Below, one piece after another: positions 52,935 through 61,467 of a DNA stretch of 64,000 nt (positions are counted from its first letter, which is position 1; each line of letters begins with the position of its first letter). The DNA comes from Anabaena sp. WA102. GTDB taxonomy: Bacteria; Cyanobacteriota; Cyanobacteriia; Cyanobacteriales; Nostocaceae. Below the pieces are notes generated by a model. It saw only the letters and a list, made by a program, of their open reading frames with translations. It was not told the DNA's origin and did no database searches. The stretch lies in the NCBI RefSeq assembly GCF_001277295.1, contig NZ_CP011456.1:2914001-2978000 (forward strand), given 5' to 3'. The position numbers and the translations under genes are program-made.

Positions 52935-53279
52935 TAGTCTGTCAACCCGAAAATGACGGGTGAAGGAAAGCAGGGGGAGAACAGAGGCAGGGGAGGGAAG
53001 AACAGAAGTTTTTTCCGATCATTACCCGTCAAAATAAATTTGACGAACTACCAGTACCATGCTGACCTTTACACTGTATGTAAAATTGCTAATTTCATGA
53101 ATACAATCACTTATACCATCTTAAACCCGATGTAGAGATGTGCCACTAAAATACCTCCACATATAAATTTACATTTTGCTTCCGTAACGCCTGGCTAATC
53201 TTATTCAAAAATTTATACAAAAAAAATTATTTACCTTTAAGAAACTAGAAATAATGTTATCATTTATATAGAATACACA

Positions 53280-53682
53280 TTTTAACCTTGGGGAGAATCT
53301 TCTATAGACTATCCAATCGGTTATCTGTACTTAGCTAGATAGTCTCATTAAAGGGCTGAAAGCTATGTTGCGCCCAGACATAATATTTCTATTGACAAAG
53401 CGTGCTAATAAGGATAACTAGCCTTGCCCCTAGAAACGCCAAATCAGAGAAAAATGTCTGTAGATGTTAACAGTTGCCATAGCCGTTCAACTAATGCGGT
53501 AAACTAAAGCTTAAGACCCAAAATTTCACCTAACACTAATGACTAAAAATAAGTGGTAAAATTGAGTCACTAAACTTACTGGGTTCTGACTACGAAATTC
53601 ACCTCTTAGAGGCGGATATTCCAGGGGTGGAACCCGAATTTGACAGGTTTAACTACGTTGTATAAAAAGGCAGAAGCACTAC
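53280..53682 (+). other. Possible long structured leader of the DUF6679-like gene
   Basis: The whole gap from 52,935 lacks a gene. From 53,280 the base composition becomes mixed and there are pairing segments: AGACTATC (53,306-53,313) with GATAGTCT (53,338-53,345), and CACCTCTTAGAGGCGGA near 53,600. A possible promoter (TTGACA at 53,392 with TAACTA 17 bases on) lies within. This may be a long 5' leader or a small RNA; I recognise no known RNA family. Confidence 0.35.
53392..53420 (+). promoter_or_regulatory. Candidate -35/-10 promoter
   Basis: TTGACA at 53,392-53,397 is separated by 17 bases from TAACTA (53,415-53,420). The -35 is perfect, the -10 is poor. If used, it would give a leader of about 255 bases. 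Confidence 0.35.
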
Positions 53683-53994
53683 ATGCTACACCGCAAAATT
53701 TATCAACTGTGTTGCGACGGGCGGGAGGTATGTGTTTTTTTGCGGGATCAGCAACGCTGGATAGAGCGGGCCCGCATCATTGATATCGAGGGCGATTTAG
53801 TGACTTTACGCTATGAGACAGACGAAGAAGATGAAGTTTGTTCTTGGGAGGAGATGGTTCGTCTTGAAAGCATCGGATCTGTTACTCAAAAATTAGCTTC
53901 AGTGCAACGCGGTAACATAGATCCGCTGACAACTGAAGAATGTCCAGAAGCAGAGCGTATCCCTAACCCTTATACTGACCTAAATCCAGATTGA
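53683..53994 (+). CDS. Conserved cyanobacterial small protein (DUF6679-like)
   Basis: A 103-residue soluble, acidic protein. It begins 'MLHRKIYQLCCDGREVCVFL' and includes 'QRWIERARIIDIEGDLVTLRY' and 'CSWEEMVRLESIGSVTQKLA'. The pattern, small beta strands around 'IEGDLVTLRYE', looks like a barrel fold, and I believe it belongs to the cyanobacteria-wide DUF6679 group of unknown function. The gene stands alone after a 750-base gap and is followed by a GGTGG-containing hairpin near 54,045. Confidence 0.75.
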   Translation: MLHRKIYQLCCDGREVCVFLRDQQRWIERARIIDIEGDLVTLRYETDEEDEVCSWEEMVRLESIGSVTQKLASVQRGNIDPLTTEECPEAERIPNPYTDLNPD

Positions 53995-54132
53995 AAGAGC
54001 CGTCAGCGTGTTGTTAACAAGAGGATTTAAACCCCACCTCAGCAACATTCCACCTGTAGAGGTGGCGGAATTGAACCCAAAATTAACTCAATGCTGATTG
54101 CTAATGGCTTATTAAACGCTCCTAAATTAAAT

Positions 54133-55782
54133 TCACGTCAAGCGTTCAAAAGCAGGACAGTATCCGTCAAGGGTAACTTTGAAATTATATAAGGGGGCAG
54201 CGGGGTTCCAACACCGTTGCCCCCTTTGGTGTCGGCAGCTACCACAGCACGCAACATCACCAGAATTAGGGCGAAGATGATTGGGGTTTACAAGTTCTCG
54301 TGGGGATAACCCCCGCAATACAAGGTCTTCGCCCTGCCAACGCGCTTCTATTAAACCCGTGTCAGCGAATTGTCTCCAGCGGGGGTCTGCTGTTACTGTA
54401 TCAGGGAGAGTGATGGTAATAACAGTACCTAATTCCGTCAACTCTCCCTCATAATTAGTTTCTGGGGCGGCAGGTTGTAAAAATGTTTCCCCAATTGGTA
54501 ATTCTACTAGAGTTCCGGCTGCTGGTGAGTGGACATGATAGCGGTTTTGTAGCTCTTCTAAGCAGGTTAAATCTGCTAGATAGCTGGGAGAACCATGCAC
54601 AAAAATAACGTGCTGGGGTCGTAAATTATGAATTAGCTGGGTTGTTCCTGGTCTATCACTATGTTGCGCTAAAAGATAACTTTCAAATTTCGTTGGTGCT
54701 AAATATTCTGGGTTAACGGGAAGATCAATTTTTTCCGGTAAAAGAATCAACCAATTGCCTGTGTTATATTGGCAGTATTTACGTAAATCTGCGGAAGAGT
54801 CCGTGAGAACAATACAAGGAGATGTCCCTAAAGTGGCTAGGTTTTCCGGCTTTAATCTTCTTACACGAGGCTTTACCCGTTCATCCCAAAATAAAGGTTG
54901 GTGTCGGGCAAAATTCTGGACAGCGGCGGGGAGATGGGGTAAAAGTTCTAAGTAGGCATCGCAACCAGCAGCTACAGCACCATCAACCCAAATATCTAAA
55001 TCTCGACCTGTAAAGTGGTGATGGGAACGTAACAGCATGAGTAATTCTTGACCTAATCCTAATGCTGGGGTTGGTAAAATTACTGAATTGTTTTTCTCTG
55101 TGCCACTAGAACTAATGGCGCGATGAATCCTTTCTGCTAGTTGATTTTCTTGGTTACGACGATGGGTATGACGGGATGTACCATAACTACCTTCAATTAA
55201 TAGCACGTCTAAATTTAAACCCCGGAGTTCATCTAGTCGCAACCCTTCGACTAAACGGGAGTTGGATAGGAAAAAATCACCTGTGTAAAGTAATTTATAA
55301 TCACGGTTGGGGGTGTGGTAAGTGAGGAGAATCGCCACAGCACCGGGTAAATGACCTGCGGGAAATAATTCTACTATTAAATTTTCTCTGATTTCTACAG
55401 GCGATCGCAATGGTAATGCCTGACAAAATGAGAGAATTCCTGGTAGTTCTTCATCTGGCCAATTTAGCGGTAATAACTTCGTTGTTACCTCACTAGCATA
55501 AATAGGTAATAGGGGAAAAGCTTGATGTAGTGTTAATAAGCCTCTGGCATGATCTGGATGAGCATGACTAATTAGGACTAAATCCGCTGGTATCCCATGA
55601 TGTGCCGATTGAGTCATTTCCTGTGCTACAGGGGAAATATTTGTCAAACCGAAATCTAACATGATCCGGTGTGGTCCCATCCTGACCAGTAGACACACCC
55701 CTTCATCTTGATGCTGAACACTATAGGGAAAGCATTCCAACTCGTTAGCTGTTGTTCCAGCATCAATTGATATATTATTCAT
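54133..55782 (-). CDS. Metallo-beta-lactamase / beta-CASP-like hydrolase
   Basis: A 549-residue enzyme with a strong ribosome-binding site (GGAGGAG) upstream. The metal-binding motif is His73, His75, Asp77 and His78 in 'LISHAHPDHARG', then 'YTGDFFLSNSRLVEG' supplies later ligands. A beta-CASP-like middle part is followed by 'PQHVIFVHGSPSYLADL', close to the CPSF/RNase J pattern. The C-terminus has six cysteines ('CCGSCRHQRGQRCWNP', 'GYCPAFE') that could bind zinc or iron-sulfur. It is probably an RNA- or DNA-processing nuclease; the true substrate is unknown. Confidence 0.83.
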   Translation of the reverse strand: MNNISIDAGTTANELECFPYSVQHQDEGVCLLVRMGPHRIMLDFGLTNISPVAQEMTQSAHHGIPADLVLISHAHPDHARGLLTLHQAFPLLPIYASEVTTKLLPLNWPDEELPGILSFCQALPLRSPVEIRENLIVELFPAGHLPGAVAILLTYHTPNRDYKLLYTGDFFLSNSRLVEGLRLDELRGLNLDVLLIEGSYGTSRHTHRRNQENQLAERIHRAISSSGTEKNNSVILPTPALGLGQELLMLLRSHHHFTGRDLDIWVDGAVAAGCDAYLELLPHLPAAVQNFARHQPLFWDERVKPRVRRLKPENLATLGTSPCIVLTDSSADLRKYCQYNTGNWLILLPEKIDLPVNPEYLAPTKFESYLLAQHSDRPGTTQLIHNLRPQHVIFVHGSPSYLADLTCLEELQNRYHVHSPAAGTLVELPIGETFLQPAAPETNYEGELTELGTVITITLPDTVTADPRWRQFADTGLIEARWQGEDLVLRGLSPRELVNPNHLRPNSGDVACCGSCRHQRGQRCWNPAAPLYNFKVTLDGYCPAFERLT

Positions 55783-55886
55783 TATTTGCTCCTCCCCTCA
55801 ATCAAACTATTGGCTGAGAAAGTTGGCTTTTAGCAATATTCCTCTGCAAAGTTCAAAAAAGTTGGAAACCTAAGTTGTCACTCTTG

Positions 55887-56009
55887 TTAATGTGCAGAAC
55901 CGTTACCATGATAGTTATCGGAATCATAAAAGCCATTTTTCGTACCAAAGAATAAGCACGAAACCGTAAATATAACAGTTAAACCCACTAAAATTAGTTT
56001 GATGTCCAT
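55887..56009 (-). CDS. 40-residue single-helix membrane protein, possibly NdhP
   Basis: From ATG 56,009, with AAGGGG ten bases upstream, a 40-residue protein: one membrane helix ('LILVGLTVIFTVSCLFFG') and a polar tail 'NGFYDSDNYHGNGSAH'. The frame is open upstream, but the start here matches the size of single-helix subunits. The tail seems strongly conserved among cyanobacteria and resembles the NDH-1 subunit NdhP; I give that as a possibility only, from memory of the family. Confidence 0.55.
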   Translation of the reverse strand: MDIKLILVGLTVIFTVSCLFFGTKNGFYDSDNYHGNGSAH

Positions 56010-56183
56010 TAATTTTATCCCCTTAACTTCAGACTTTTTGATTTTAATATCGTGTTTTTGCATTTGGGCAAAATCACTAGAAATCTTTACCATACTTGGG
56101 TTATAAGTAAATATAGCACTTTTATGGTATGGGCAGGGGCAACTTGTCAGAATCAAGATGTCCAGGATGAGAGGGTCAACCAC

Positions 56184-56310
56184 CCATCACTTCCCTTCGG
56201 GTAAGTGAGGGCTTGTAAAAGCCTAGTTGGACTCAGTTCTTAACCGAACTACGTTAGAGGTAAGAGTTAAAGACCTACCAGGGGATGCGTAGCTAGTTCC
56301 CTGCTCTAGA
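56184..56310. other. Hairpin-rich non-coding segment, possibly an IS200/IS605 right end
   Basis: Several local hairpins are in series: CTTCCCTTCGGGTAAG (about 56,190-56,205), GGGCTTGTAAAAGCCT, and AGGGGATGCGTAGCTAGTTCCCT (56,280-56,302). Such a chain recalls the right ends of cyanobacterial IS200/IS605 elements, where the guide RNA of TnpB lies. No tnpB or tnpA frame is adjacent, so it would be a scar. Confidence 0.4.
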
Positions 56311-56369
56311 ACTTCAAAGTTAAACAGTCCTAAAGAAGATTATATTGTTAAGCCATTAAGTGTTTTAGT

Positions 56370-56697
56370 ATGAGTATTTTTCCAAGCGTCAAAGCTAAGG
56401 GACTTCCAAATAAAAAAATACTCAACCACCTAACGCAAAAATCTCTCAAACCCTTATTCCTCTGTGTCCTCTGCGCCTCTGTGGTTCGTTAATCAGGATA
56501 ATTTATTTCTTGGAAGTCCCTAAAGACTTTATTAAAGTTGTTGAAAAAATATTTTGCTGGATTAATTGAGAGACACGATATAAAACCAAAAGAAGTTTTG
56601 GTAATACCGTTTCATCGTCCAGGTAGACAACAGGGTAAATTAGATGAATCTGAATCTATACAGGTGTCTCTACCGCTAAAATACACCTAAATTTTGC
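56370..56697 (+). pseudogene. HicA-like gene fragment split by a MITE
   Basis: An ATG at 56,370 starts 'MSIFPSVKAK', and removing the 122-base inserted element plus one TAA copy restores 'MSIFPSVKAKDFIKVVEKI', the start of HicA toxins. After that the frame is lost, and a different frame continues ('LVIPFHRPGRQQGKLDE') to a stop near 56,697. The gene is thus broken by insertion and probably also by deletion or frameshift. No hicB was recognised. Confidence 0.6.
56399..56520. mobile_element. MITE with GGGACTTCCAA ends
   Basis: Termini GGGACTTCCAAATAAA and TTTATTTCTTGGAAGTCCC are inverted; TAA stands on both sides (56,396-56,398 and 56,521-56,523), a probable target duplication. The interior holds 'CCTCTGTGTCCTCTGCGCCT'. 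122 bases, non-coding. Confidence 0.85.
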
Positions 56698-56724
56698 TGG
56701 TTAAATTTTTATCTTGAAAAAACT

Positions 56725-57270
56725 TTAAAGAATAATATCCTCTCCCCGTTCAGTAAAGCGGACATCTTTAATTTTCCACTGAGAATTACTAATTAATGTT
56801 TTGCGGACACTGCTAAACAACGCAAACTGTTCACAACTAGAAAGAGAAGATACTTGTCTTTTGGAATCTGGTGAGATGCGGATATCAACAATTGCAACAC
56901 CGTTTTTTACATTGACGCGATAACCAGACACGCTAAAATCTGCTGTACTTTGTTCTTTAAATATTTTACCTATGGCTTCATTCATGGGTTCTGCTGCGGA
57001 AACGTCAGCTTTTTGAGGAATTAGCTCTTGACATTGAGCATCACTTGTGTATACCGTGACGTGAGTAGTTTTCCCAGAAATGGCTTTATTGTTAGAATAT
57101 GGCTCAACTGTGGGAGTGGGAGACTTCTGTAGTTTCTTGGGGTTAATTTTGCTATTTGGTATTGTTTCTGGAGTTGGGTTATCAGCAGTATTGCTAGAAT
57201 CACAACTACTAATAACAGTGCAGGATACAACTAAAAATAATGATAAAATAGCTTGTTTGTAATTATACAT
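56725..57270 (-). CDS. GerMN-domain lipoprotein
   Basis: About 181 residues from ATG 57,270. The N-terminus is a signal peptide with a possible lipobox (cleavage before Cys in 'VVSCTVISSC'). After a Pro/Thr/Lys linker the GerMN domain runs from about residue 70: 'KTTHVTVYTSDAQCQELIPQ', 'AIGKIFKEQSTADFSVSGYRV' (split), and 'GVAIVDIRISPDSKR'. Such domains are found in spore germination and cell-envelope proteins. Cyanobacterial versions are of unknown function. Confidence 0.78.
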   Translation of the reverse strand: MYNYKQAILSLFLVVSCTVISSCDSSNTADNPTPETIPNSKINPKKLQKSPTPTVEPYSNNKAISGKTTHVTVYTSDAQCQELIPQKADVSAAEPMNEAIGKIFKEQSTADFSVSGYRVNVKNGVAIVDIRISPDSKRQVSSLSSCEQFALFSSVRKTLISNSQWKIKDVRFTERGEDIIL

Positions 57271-57383
57271 ATAGTAATTCCGTTGGATTTTTACAAGACA
57301 ATTCATCAGGGGAAGGAAATAAAAACCTAAATATCAATGATAACTACTTTTCCTACCATCCTATTTTATGTCACAGTATTTAA

Positions 57384-57551
57384 GGTTCTTCGGTTATTTT
57401 TATGGAAAACCTGGTTCAAAATCATTGAAAGCCCTATTGTGTAGGCATTTCATTGAAAATATGGAAATAATTGTTTATAACCCTTGTCCCGTAAGGGTTT
57501 TGTTATCATCAATCCTCAATCTCAATCACCATAAAAGAGACGCAAGAGCCT
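57384..57551. repeat. Unsplit copy of the repeat interrupted at 23,791-24,292
   Basis: This stretch contains, without a break, the sequences that flank the two MITEs near 24 kb, joined as ...GAAAGCCCTATTGTGTAGGC... A hairpin AACCCTTGTCCCGTAAGGGTT lies inside. Some frames stay open for about 60 codons, but no known protein was recognised. The rest of the gap to 57,739 has only AT-rich sequence. Confidence 0.8.
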
Positions 57552-57739
57552 GTAATCTTAACCTGTAAATTTTAGCTGATCAATTTTTTCAGCGTAACTA
57601 TTGTTATTGTTATAAGTAGGTGAACACAATAAAACCAAACTGTGTAAAGAAACGTAAAATCGCCCAAAACCTCTTTACTCTTGCCTTTTGCCTCTTGCCT
57701 CTTGCCCTGCCATAACGACAATTTTCAACGCCAACCTAC

Positions 57740-58198
57740 TTAGCTGATTTGAATGCTCTTTAATGCTAGACGTAAATCTTCTTGTGAACGAAATTCTTCT
57801 AACCTCTGCTTGACAATACCATTTTCAATCAGCAATAAAGTTGGTAGGGATTTAAGCCTATAAGTATTAGATAGTTTAAAATTTTGATCGGCATTTATCT
57901 CCACTAGTTTTATTCTATCACTGCATTGAATTTGAAATTGTAGCAACAAAGGATGAATAATTTTACAGAATTCCGACCAAGGGGCTGTAAAATTTACTAA
58001 AACAGGGATAGGGGATTCTAAAACATTTTTGGTAAATGTTTTTTCACTGATAGATAATATAGTTGGTTGTACGTCAGATTCAGGAAGTAAATGTGCAACT
58101 CCAAGTAGCTTACCTAAACGAGATGTTTTCAAAAAAGCCTGTCTTTGAGCATGAGTCATTATCTCTTTTGATCCTGCCATTATTTCATTACTATTCAT
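57740..58198 (-). CDS. Thioredoxin-fold protein lacking the CxxC pair
   Basis: About 152 residues from ATG 58,198; earlier in-frame starts would overlap the upstream gene much more. A short extension precedes a thioredoxin domain (about 55-150): 'PIPVLVNFTAPWSEFCKIIHP', 'LVEINADQNFKLSNTYRLKSLPTLLL' (split). Where thioredoxins have WCGPC, this protein has WSEFC, so only the second cysteine remains and normal disulfide exchange is unlikely. The cis-proline region 'KSLPTLLLI' is intact. Possibly a binding or monothiol protein. Confidence 0.82.
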   Translation of the reverse strand: MNSNEIMAGSKEIMTHAQRQAFLKTSRLGKLLGVAHLLPESDVQPTILSISEKTFTKNVLESPIPVLVNFTAPWSEFCKIIHPLLLQFQIQCSDRIKLVEINADQNFKLSNTYRLKSLPTLLLIENGIVKQRLEEFRSQEDLRLALKSIQIS

Positions 58199-58655
58199 AT
58201 AACTTTGGTTTTCCCCATCTGGTTTCATGTCGTTGACAAAATTCTGCTGCTGCGGTTCGTGAAAATCTGAATACATATAAGTCTTCTCCACTAGGAGTGC
58301 TACCTAAAAAACCAAGATATTCCATCTGTACCTTATCCCTATAGTATGCCACAGCTTCATCCAAAGCTTCCAGCGAAATGAATGATTCCACTGGTGTTAC
58401 CTGGCAAAACTCGAAAGCAACCTTTATTGCATACCAAATTAACCATTTACCAATAGGTTCAATTAACCTTGAAGTAACATCTCCTCGACTGGTAGGGTAT
58501 GCTTCTATATTGTTTATTTCCATAAATATGGGAGGAGCGGTTTCAGGATAAAAATATGGATAAAGACTGTATTTCACCAATCCCCAAACTTGACCTTTAT
58601 AAACAAGCTTGACTATATTTTGGCAGTAAAAACTGGTGTTATTCCATATATTCAA
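58191..58655 (-). CDS. Hypothetical protein upstream of the thioredoxin-fold gene
   Basis: A 154-residue protein, with TTG at 58,655 as the first start and an ATG at 58,523 as alternative. It has aromatic-rich strands ('VWGLVKYSLYPYFYPETAPP') and a helix 'ISLEALDEAVAYYRDKV'. No family recognised and no signal peptide. The 3' end overlaps the thioredoxin-fold gene by eight bases, so they are probably translated together. Confidence 0.6.
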   Translation of the reverse strand: MNIWNNTSFYCQNIVKLVYKGQVWGLVKYSLYPYFYPETAPPIFMEINNIEAYPTSRGDVTSRLIEPIGKWLIWYAIKVAFEFCQVTPVESFISLEALDEAVAYYRDKVQMEYLGFLGSTPSGEDLYVFRFSRTAAAEFCQRHETRWGKPKLYE

Positions 58656-58885
58656 CCAGTCATCCGATAGTAGTCAATTTGTTTTTATTACCTGTTGAAA
58701 ATTTGAATATCATAAATTGTACATTAAGATAGACAATTATTCAATCATGGTTTGTAAGATAACTTATGATTACTATATATTAGTTACATCGTACCATCAT
58801 AATATCAATCACAAGCTAACATCCTGTAAATCTTTTAATCCTATAAATCCTGATAGCGCAGCGTGGTGTTAGCCACTTCAAACAA

Positions 58886-59482
58886 TTAACAAATAGCTGC
58901 ATTCACAAACTGAATCACATCTCCTAAACCAGCTTGAGTTTTCAGGTTTGTAAAAATAAAAGGCTTATCACCACGCATTTTTTTCGCATCTCTTTCCATG
59001 ACATTCAAATCAGCACCCACATAGGGAGCAAGATCGGTTTTATTAATAACTAATAAATCAGATTTAGTAATACCTGGACCACCTTTACGGGGGATTTTAT
59101 CACCAGCAGCCACATCAATGACATAAATTGTTAAATCTACTAATTCAGGACTAAAAGTAGCAGCTAAATTATCTCCACCACTTTCTAAAAAGACTAAATC
59201 TAAATTGGTAAATTTTTCTTCTAATTGTTCAATTGCGGCTAAATTCATAGAAGCATCTTCACGGATAGCTGTATGGGGACAACCACCTGTTTCTACACCC
59301 AAAATGCGATCGCTTGACAAAGCCTGAGAACGCACTAAAAACTGAGCATCCTCTTGAGTATATATATCATTTGTCACCACTGCTAACTGATATTTTTCTC
59401 GTAAACCCTTACATAAAGCATCTACCAAAGCCGTTTTTCCCGAACCCACAGGACCTGCAACTCCTACTCTTAAAGCCGTCAT
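58886..59482 (-). CDS. ureG: Urease accessory GTPase UreG
   Basis: A 198-residue SIMIBI GTPase that drives nickel delivery to urease. P-loop 'GPVGSGKTALVDAL' (about 10-23), the nickel-binding 'GCPHTAIREDASMN', 'FLESGGDNLAATFSPELVDL' and 'LLVINKTDLAPYVG' are all present. Length is normal. Its start lies five bases from the ureF stop. The catalytic subunits and ureD are not in this window. Confidence 0.96.
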   Translation of the reverse strand: MTALRVGVAGPVGSGKTALVDALCKGLREKYQLAVVTNDIYTQEDAQFLVRSQALSSDRILGVETGGCPHTAIREDASMNLAAIEQLEEKFTNLDLVFLESGGDNLAATFSPELVDLTIYVIDVAAGDKIPRKGGPGITKSDLLVINKTDLAPYVGADLNVMERDAKKMRGDKPFIFTNLKTQAGLGDVIQFVNAAIC

Positions 59483-59487
59483 AATTT

Positions 59488-60174
59488 TTAACTCCTAAAC
59501 AATCTAGTATATTGGGTTTCGTGCTGCATACTCGCTAAAGACAAACCCCAACTACAACATCCCAAATCATCATCCTCCATTCTCAAAATCTCCCCCACAG
59601 TAGTAATTAATAAAGGTTGTAAACCCAGTAATAACTCCTGTCCCGCAGTTTGTCCCAGCGGAATAAGTTTGATACCAGCGGTAATTAAATTATTAGCCCA
59701 ACTGTGTAAATAAGCTAATAAAGCAGTTTGAATATTTATATCCCAATGAGCGCAAGCTATAGCAAATGCGATCGCATAATTGCTAGGATAACCCACAGCA
59801 TTCACCACAGGTAAAATATCCGGTTCTAGCTTCCCCAATAATTGCATCAGAGAACGTCCCATTTGCCAACTAGCAGCCCGTAATTCCTCCGTATCCCTCG
59901 CCGCTGATAGCCATAAATTCCACCGCTTTAAAGCCGACCTATCACCTGATTGGATAGCATGAAAACCCCTCGTCATTACTGCCGCATCTAGGCGAATTGA
60001 GCCATAAATTAACTCAGATTTTAGCCAATCTTGAAGATTTTCAATATTAGTAATAGTCCCATTTTCTACTAACATTTCCAACCCTTCCGAATAGCCATAA
60101 GCACCAACAGGTAAAGCTGGACTTGCTAATTGTAAAATCGCCAAAAAATGGCTATGTGTGAGAGTGATTTCCAT
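59488..60174 (-). CDS. ureF: Urease accessory protein UreF
   Basis: A 228-residue, largely helical UreF: 'QLASPALPVGAYGYSEGLEM', 'SELIYGSIRLDAAVM' and 'ELRAASWQMGRSLMQL'. UreF forms a complex with UreD and UreG on apo-urease and gates GTP hydrolysis. It overlaps the ureE frame by 23 bases, so the three genes form an operon in the order ureE, ureF, ureG. Confidence 0.95.
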   Translation of the reverse strand: MEITLTHSHFLAILQLASPALPVGAYGYSEGLEMLVENGTITNIENLQDWLKSELIYGSIRLDAAVMTRGFHAIQSGDRSALKRWNLWLSAARDTEELRAASWQMGRSLMQLLGKLEPDILPVVNAVGYPSNYAIAFAIACAHWDINIQTALLAYLHSWANNLITAGIKLIPLGQTAGQELLLGLQPLLITTVGEILRMEDDDLGCCSWGLSLASMQHETQYTRLFRS

Positions 60175-60592
60175 AAGCCCCTAATTCTGGTTGAAAAGGT
60201 ACAACTTCCTCTTTAATTTCTAATCCCAATTGTGTCAACATAGCAGCTAAAACCGTATCTGGAGATAAGCGTAAATAAGTGGGAGTAATTTCCACAGATA
60301 CATGACGATTTCCTAAATGATACGCAGCCCTTAATAATAAAGGAATTTCTGCTAATGCAGTTAAAACTGGTTCAGGTTTAGCAATAATTCTCATATTCAT
60401 ACTTTCATTTTCATTTATGAGAATATCGCCATCATTTAATACTGTACCTCTAGCCAAACGCAAAAAAACTTCCTTACCATTTGCTAATGTAAATTTATGG
60501 CGGCTACGAGTTCGTTCTTCCGCAGTCAGTGAAAGAGTGAAAGTAACTATAGTATCATCATTAGGTGGTTGACGTTGAGTAAAAGTCAGCAT
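60152..60592 (-). CDS. ureE: Urease accessory nickel chaperone UreE
   Basis: A 146-residue UreE. The N-terminal part has 'LTAEERTRSRHKFTLANGKEVFL' (split), the peptide-binding domain; the metal-binding part includes 'HLGNRHVSVEITPTYLRL' and 'LGLEIKEEVVPFQPELGAYG', ending with two histidines ('NHSHT') instead of the long His-rich tail seen in some bacteria. It brings nickel to the UreFG complex. It is the first gene of the trio. Confidence 0.93.
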   Translation of the reverse strand: MLTFTQRQPPNDDTIVTFTLSLTAEERTRSRHKFTLANGKEVFLRLARGTVLNDGDILINENESMNMRIIAKPEPVLTALAEIPLLLRAAYHLGNRHVSVEITPTYLRLSPDTVLAAMLTQLGLEIKEEVVPFQPELGAYGNHSHT

Positions 60593-60729
60593 AATTCCTG
60601 AAATTAACTTTAATTTTGATGATTCTGTATCTATAGTAATTCATTTTCAATATTTAGTAAACAAAAATATACCCGACTTCTTAGAGAAATCGAGTATTTT
60701 CAAATTTTCCCTTTACAAATCTCTTTTAA

Positions 60730-61116
60730 CTAAGCGAGTGAGATGGTAAATAATTCCTCATAATCATGAGAGAAATAGTTATAAAATTTGCGGAAATTTT
60801 CGGGAGAAACAGCAAGTTGTACAACAGCAAAAACAGCCCGCACATGAATAGCAGCTATCGTGGGTTCTACCTTTTCTTTGTCACTGATACATTTAATAAA
60901 TTCTTGTAAATTCAAAGATTGAATAGGTTCTGTTTCACCTCCATACAAATATTCTCTCAATTCCTGGGGTATTTGTGCTGCTAATTCTTCTCTTTCATCA
61001 CTAGGAATAATTTTTTTAATACTTTCAAAAGTAGCACGAGTAGCAACTTCTGCTTCTTCACGAAATTCCGATTGAGCTAAACTTTGAACATGGGTTATAA
61101 ACTCGGTATATTCCAT
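60730..61116 (-). CDS. DUF2267 domain protein
   Basis: About 128 residues from ATG 61,116 (a frame 14 codons longer exists). DUF2267 features: 'EYTEFITHVQSLAQSEFREE' (split), 'ATRATFESIKKIIPSDEREELAAQIP' (split) and 'AAIHVRAVFAVVQLAVSPEN'. A helical, acidic protein of unknown role, common in cyanobacteria. A degenerate GATCCCCGACTTCT-type palindrome lies just beyond its 3' end (60,668-60,700). Confidence 0.85.
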   Translation of the reverse strand: MEYTEFITHVQSLAQSEFREEAEVATRATFESIKKIIPSDEREELAAQIPQELREYLYGGETEPIQSLNLQEFIKCISDKEKVEPTIAAIHVRAVFAVVQLAVSPENFRKFYNYFSHDYEELFTISLA

Positions 61117-61400
61117 TTTTTTATCTCCAGTATTCAAATCAATAATTTGTCTTATCAATCAAACAATTATGAGTGAGAGAAGTCCTAAACATGATGACTG
61201 ATTACCTCCAACTTATAATTTAATATTTAAAACTAAAGGTGGCTTTGGCAATAGTAAGTGTATTCTAGGCTTTAACGATTCACTTAACTTCATCCCCAAG
61301 AGTTAGATATAGCTATATCTGACGATAGATATATTAGTGAAATATCCCCAATTTGTTCAAGAAGTTAGGGATATTAAGAATTAAAAGTTTTCTACTGAAA

Positions 61401-61462
61401 CGGTGCGTCAAACTTGTTAATTCATCATCTAATTATTAAATTAACTTTTGACGCACCCTACG
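61401..61462. repeat. Inverted repeat GGTGCGTCAAA...TTTGACGCACC
   Basis: GGTGCGTCAAACTTGTTAAT pairs with ATTAACTTTTGACGCACC around an AT loop, immediately past the RND stop (61,468) on its strand, so it may serve as terminator. A looser relative (GTGCGTTGCGTC...ACGCACCCTAC) lies at about 40,705-40,772. The other bases between 61,160 and 61,400 hold a degenerate GATCCCCGAC-type palindrome (about 61,342) and nothing else I can name. Confidence 0.65.
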
Positions 61463-61467
61463 AGTTT

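Noticed and set aside
53280..53682. tmRNA, RNase P RNA or 6S RNA
   Set aside because: The conserved cores of these RNAs were not found; only short local pairing is visible.
57368..57568. A 66-residue protein gene
   Set aside because: The frame lies within a repeat whose other copy is split by MITEs, and the sequence fits no known protein; repeat DNA is the simpler reading.
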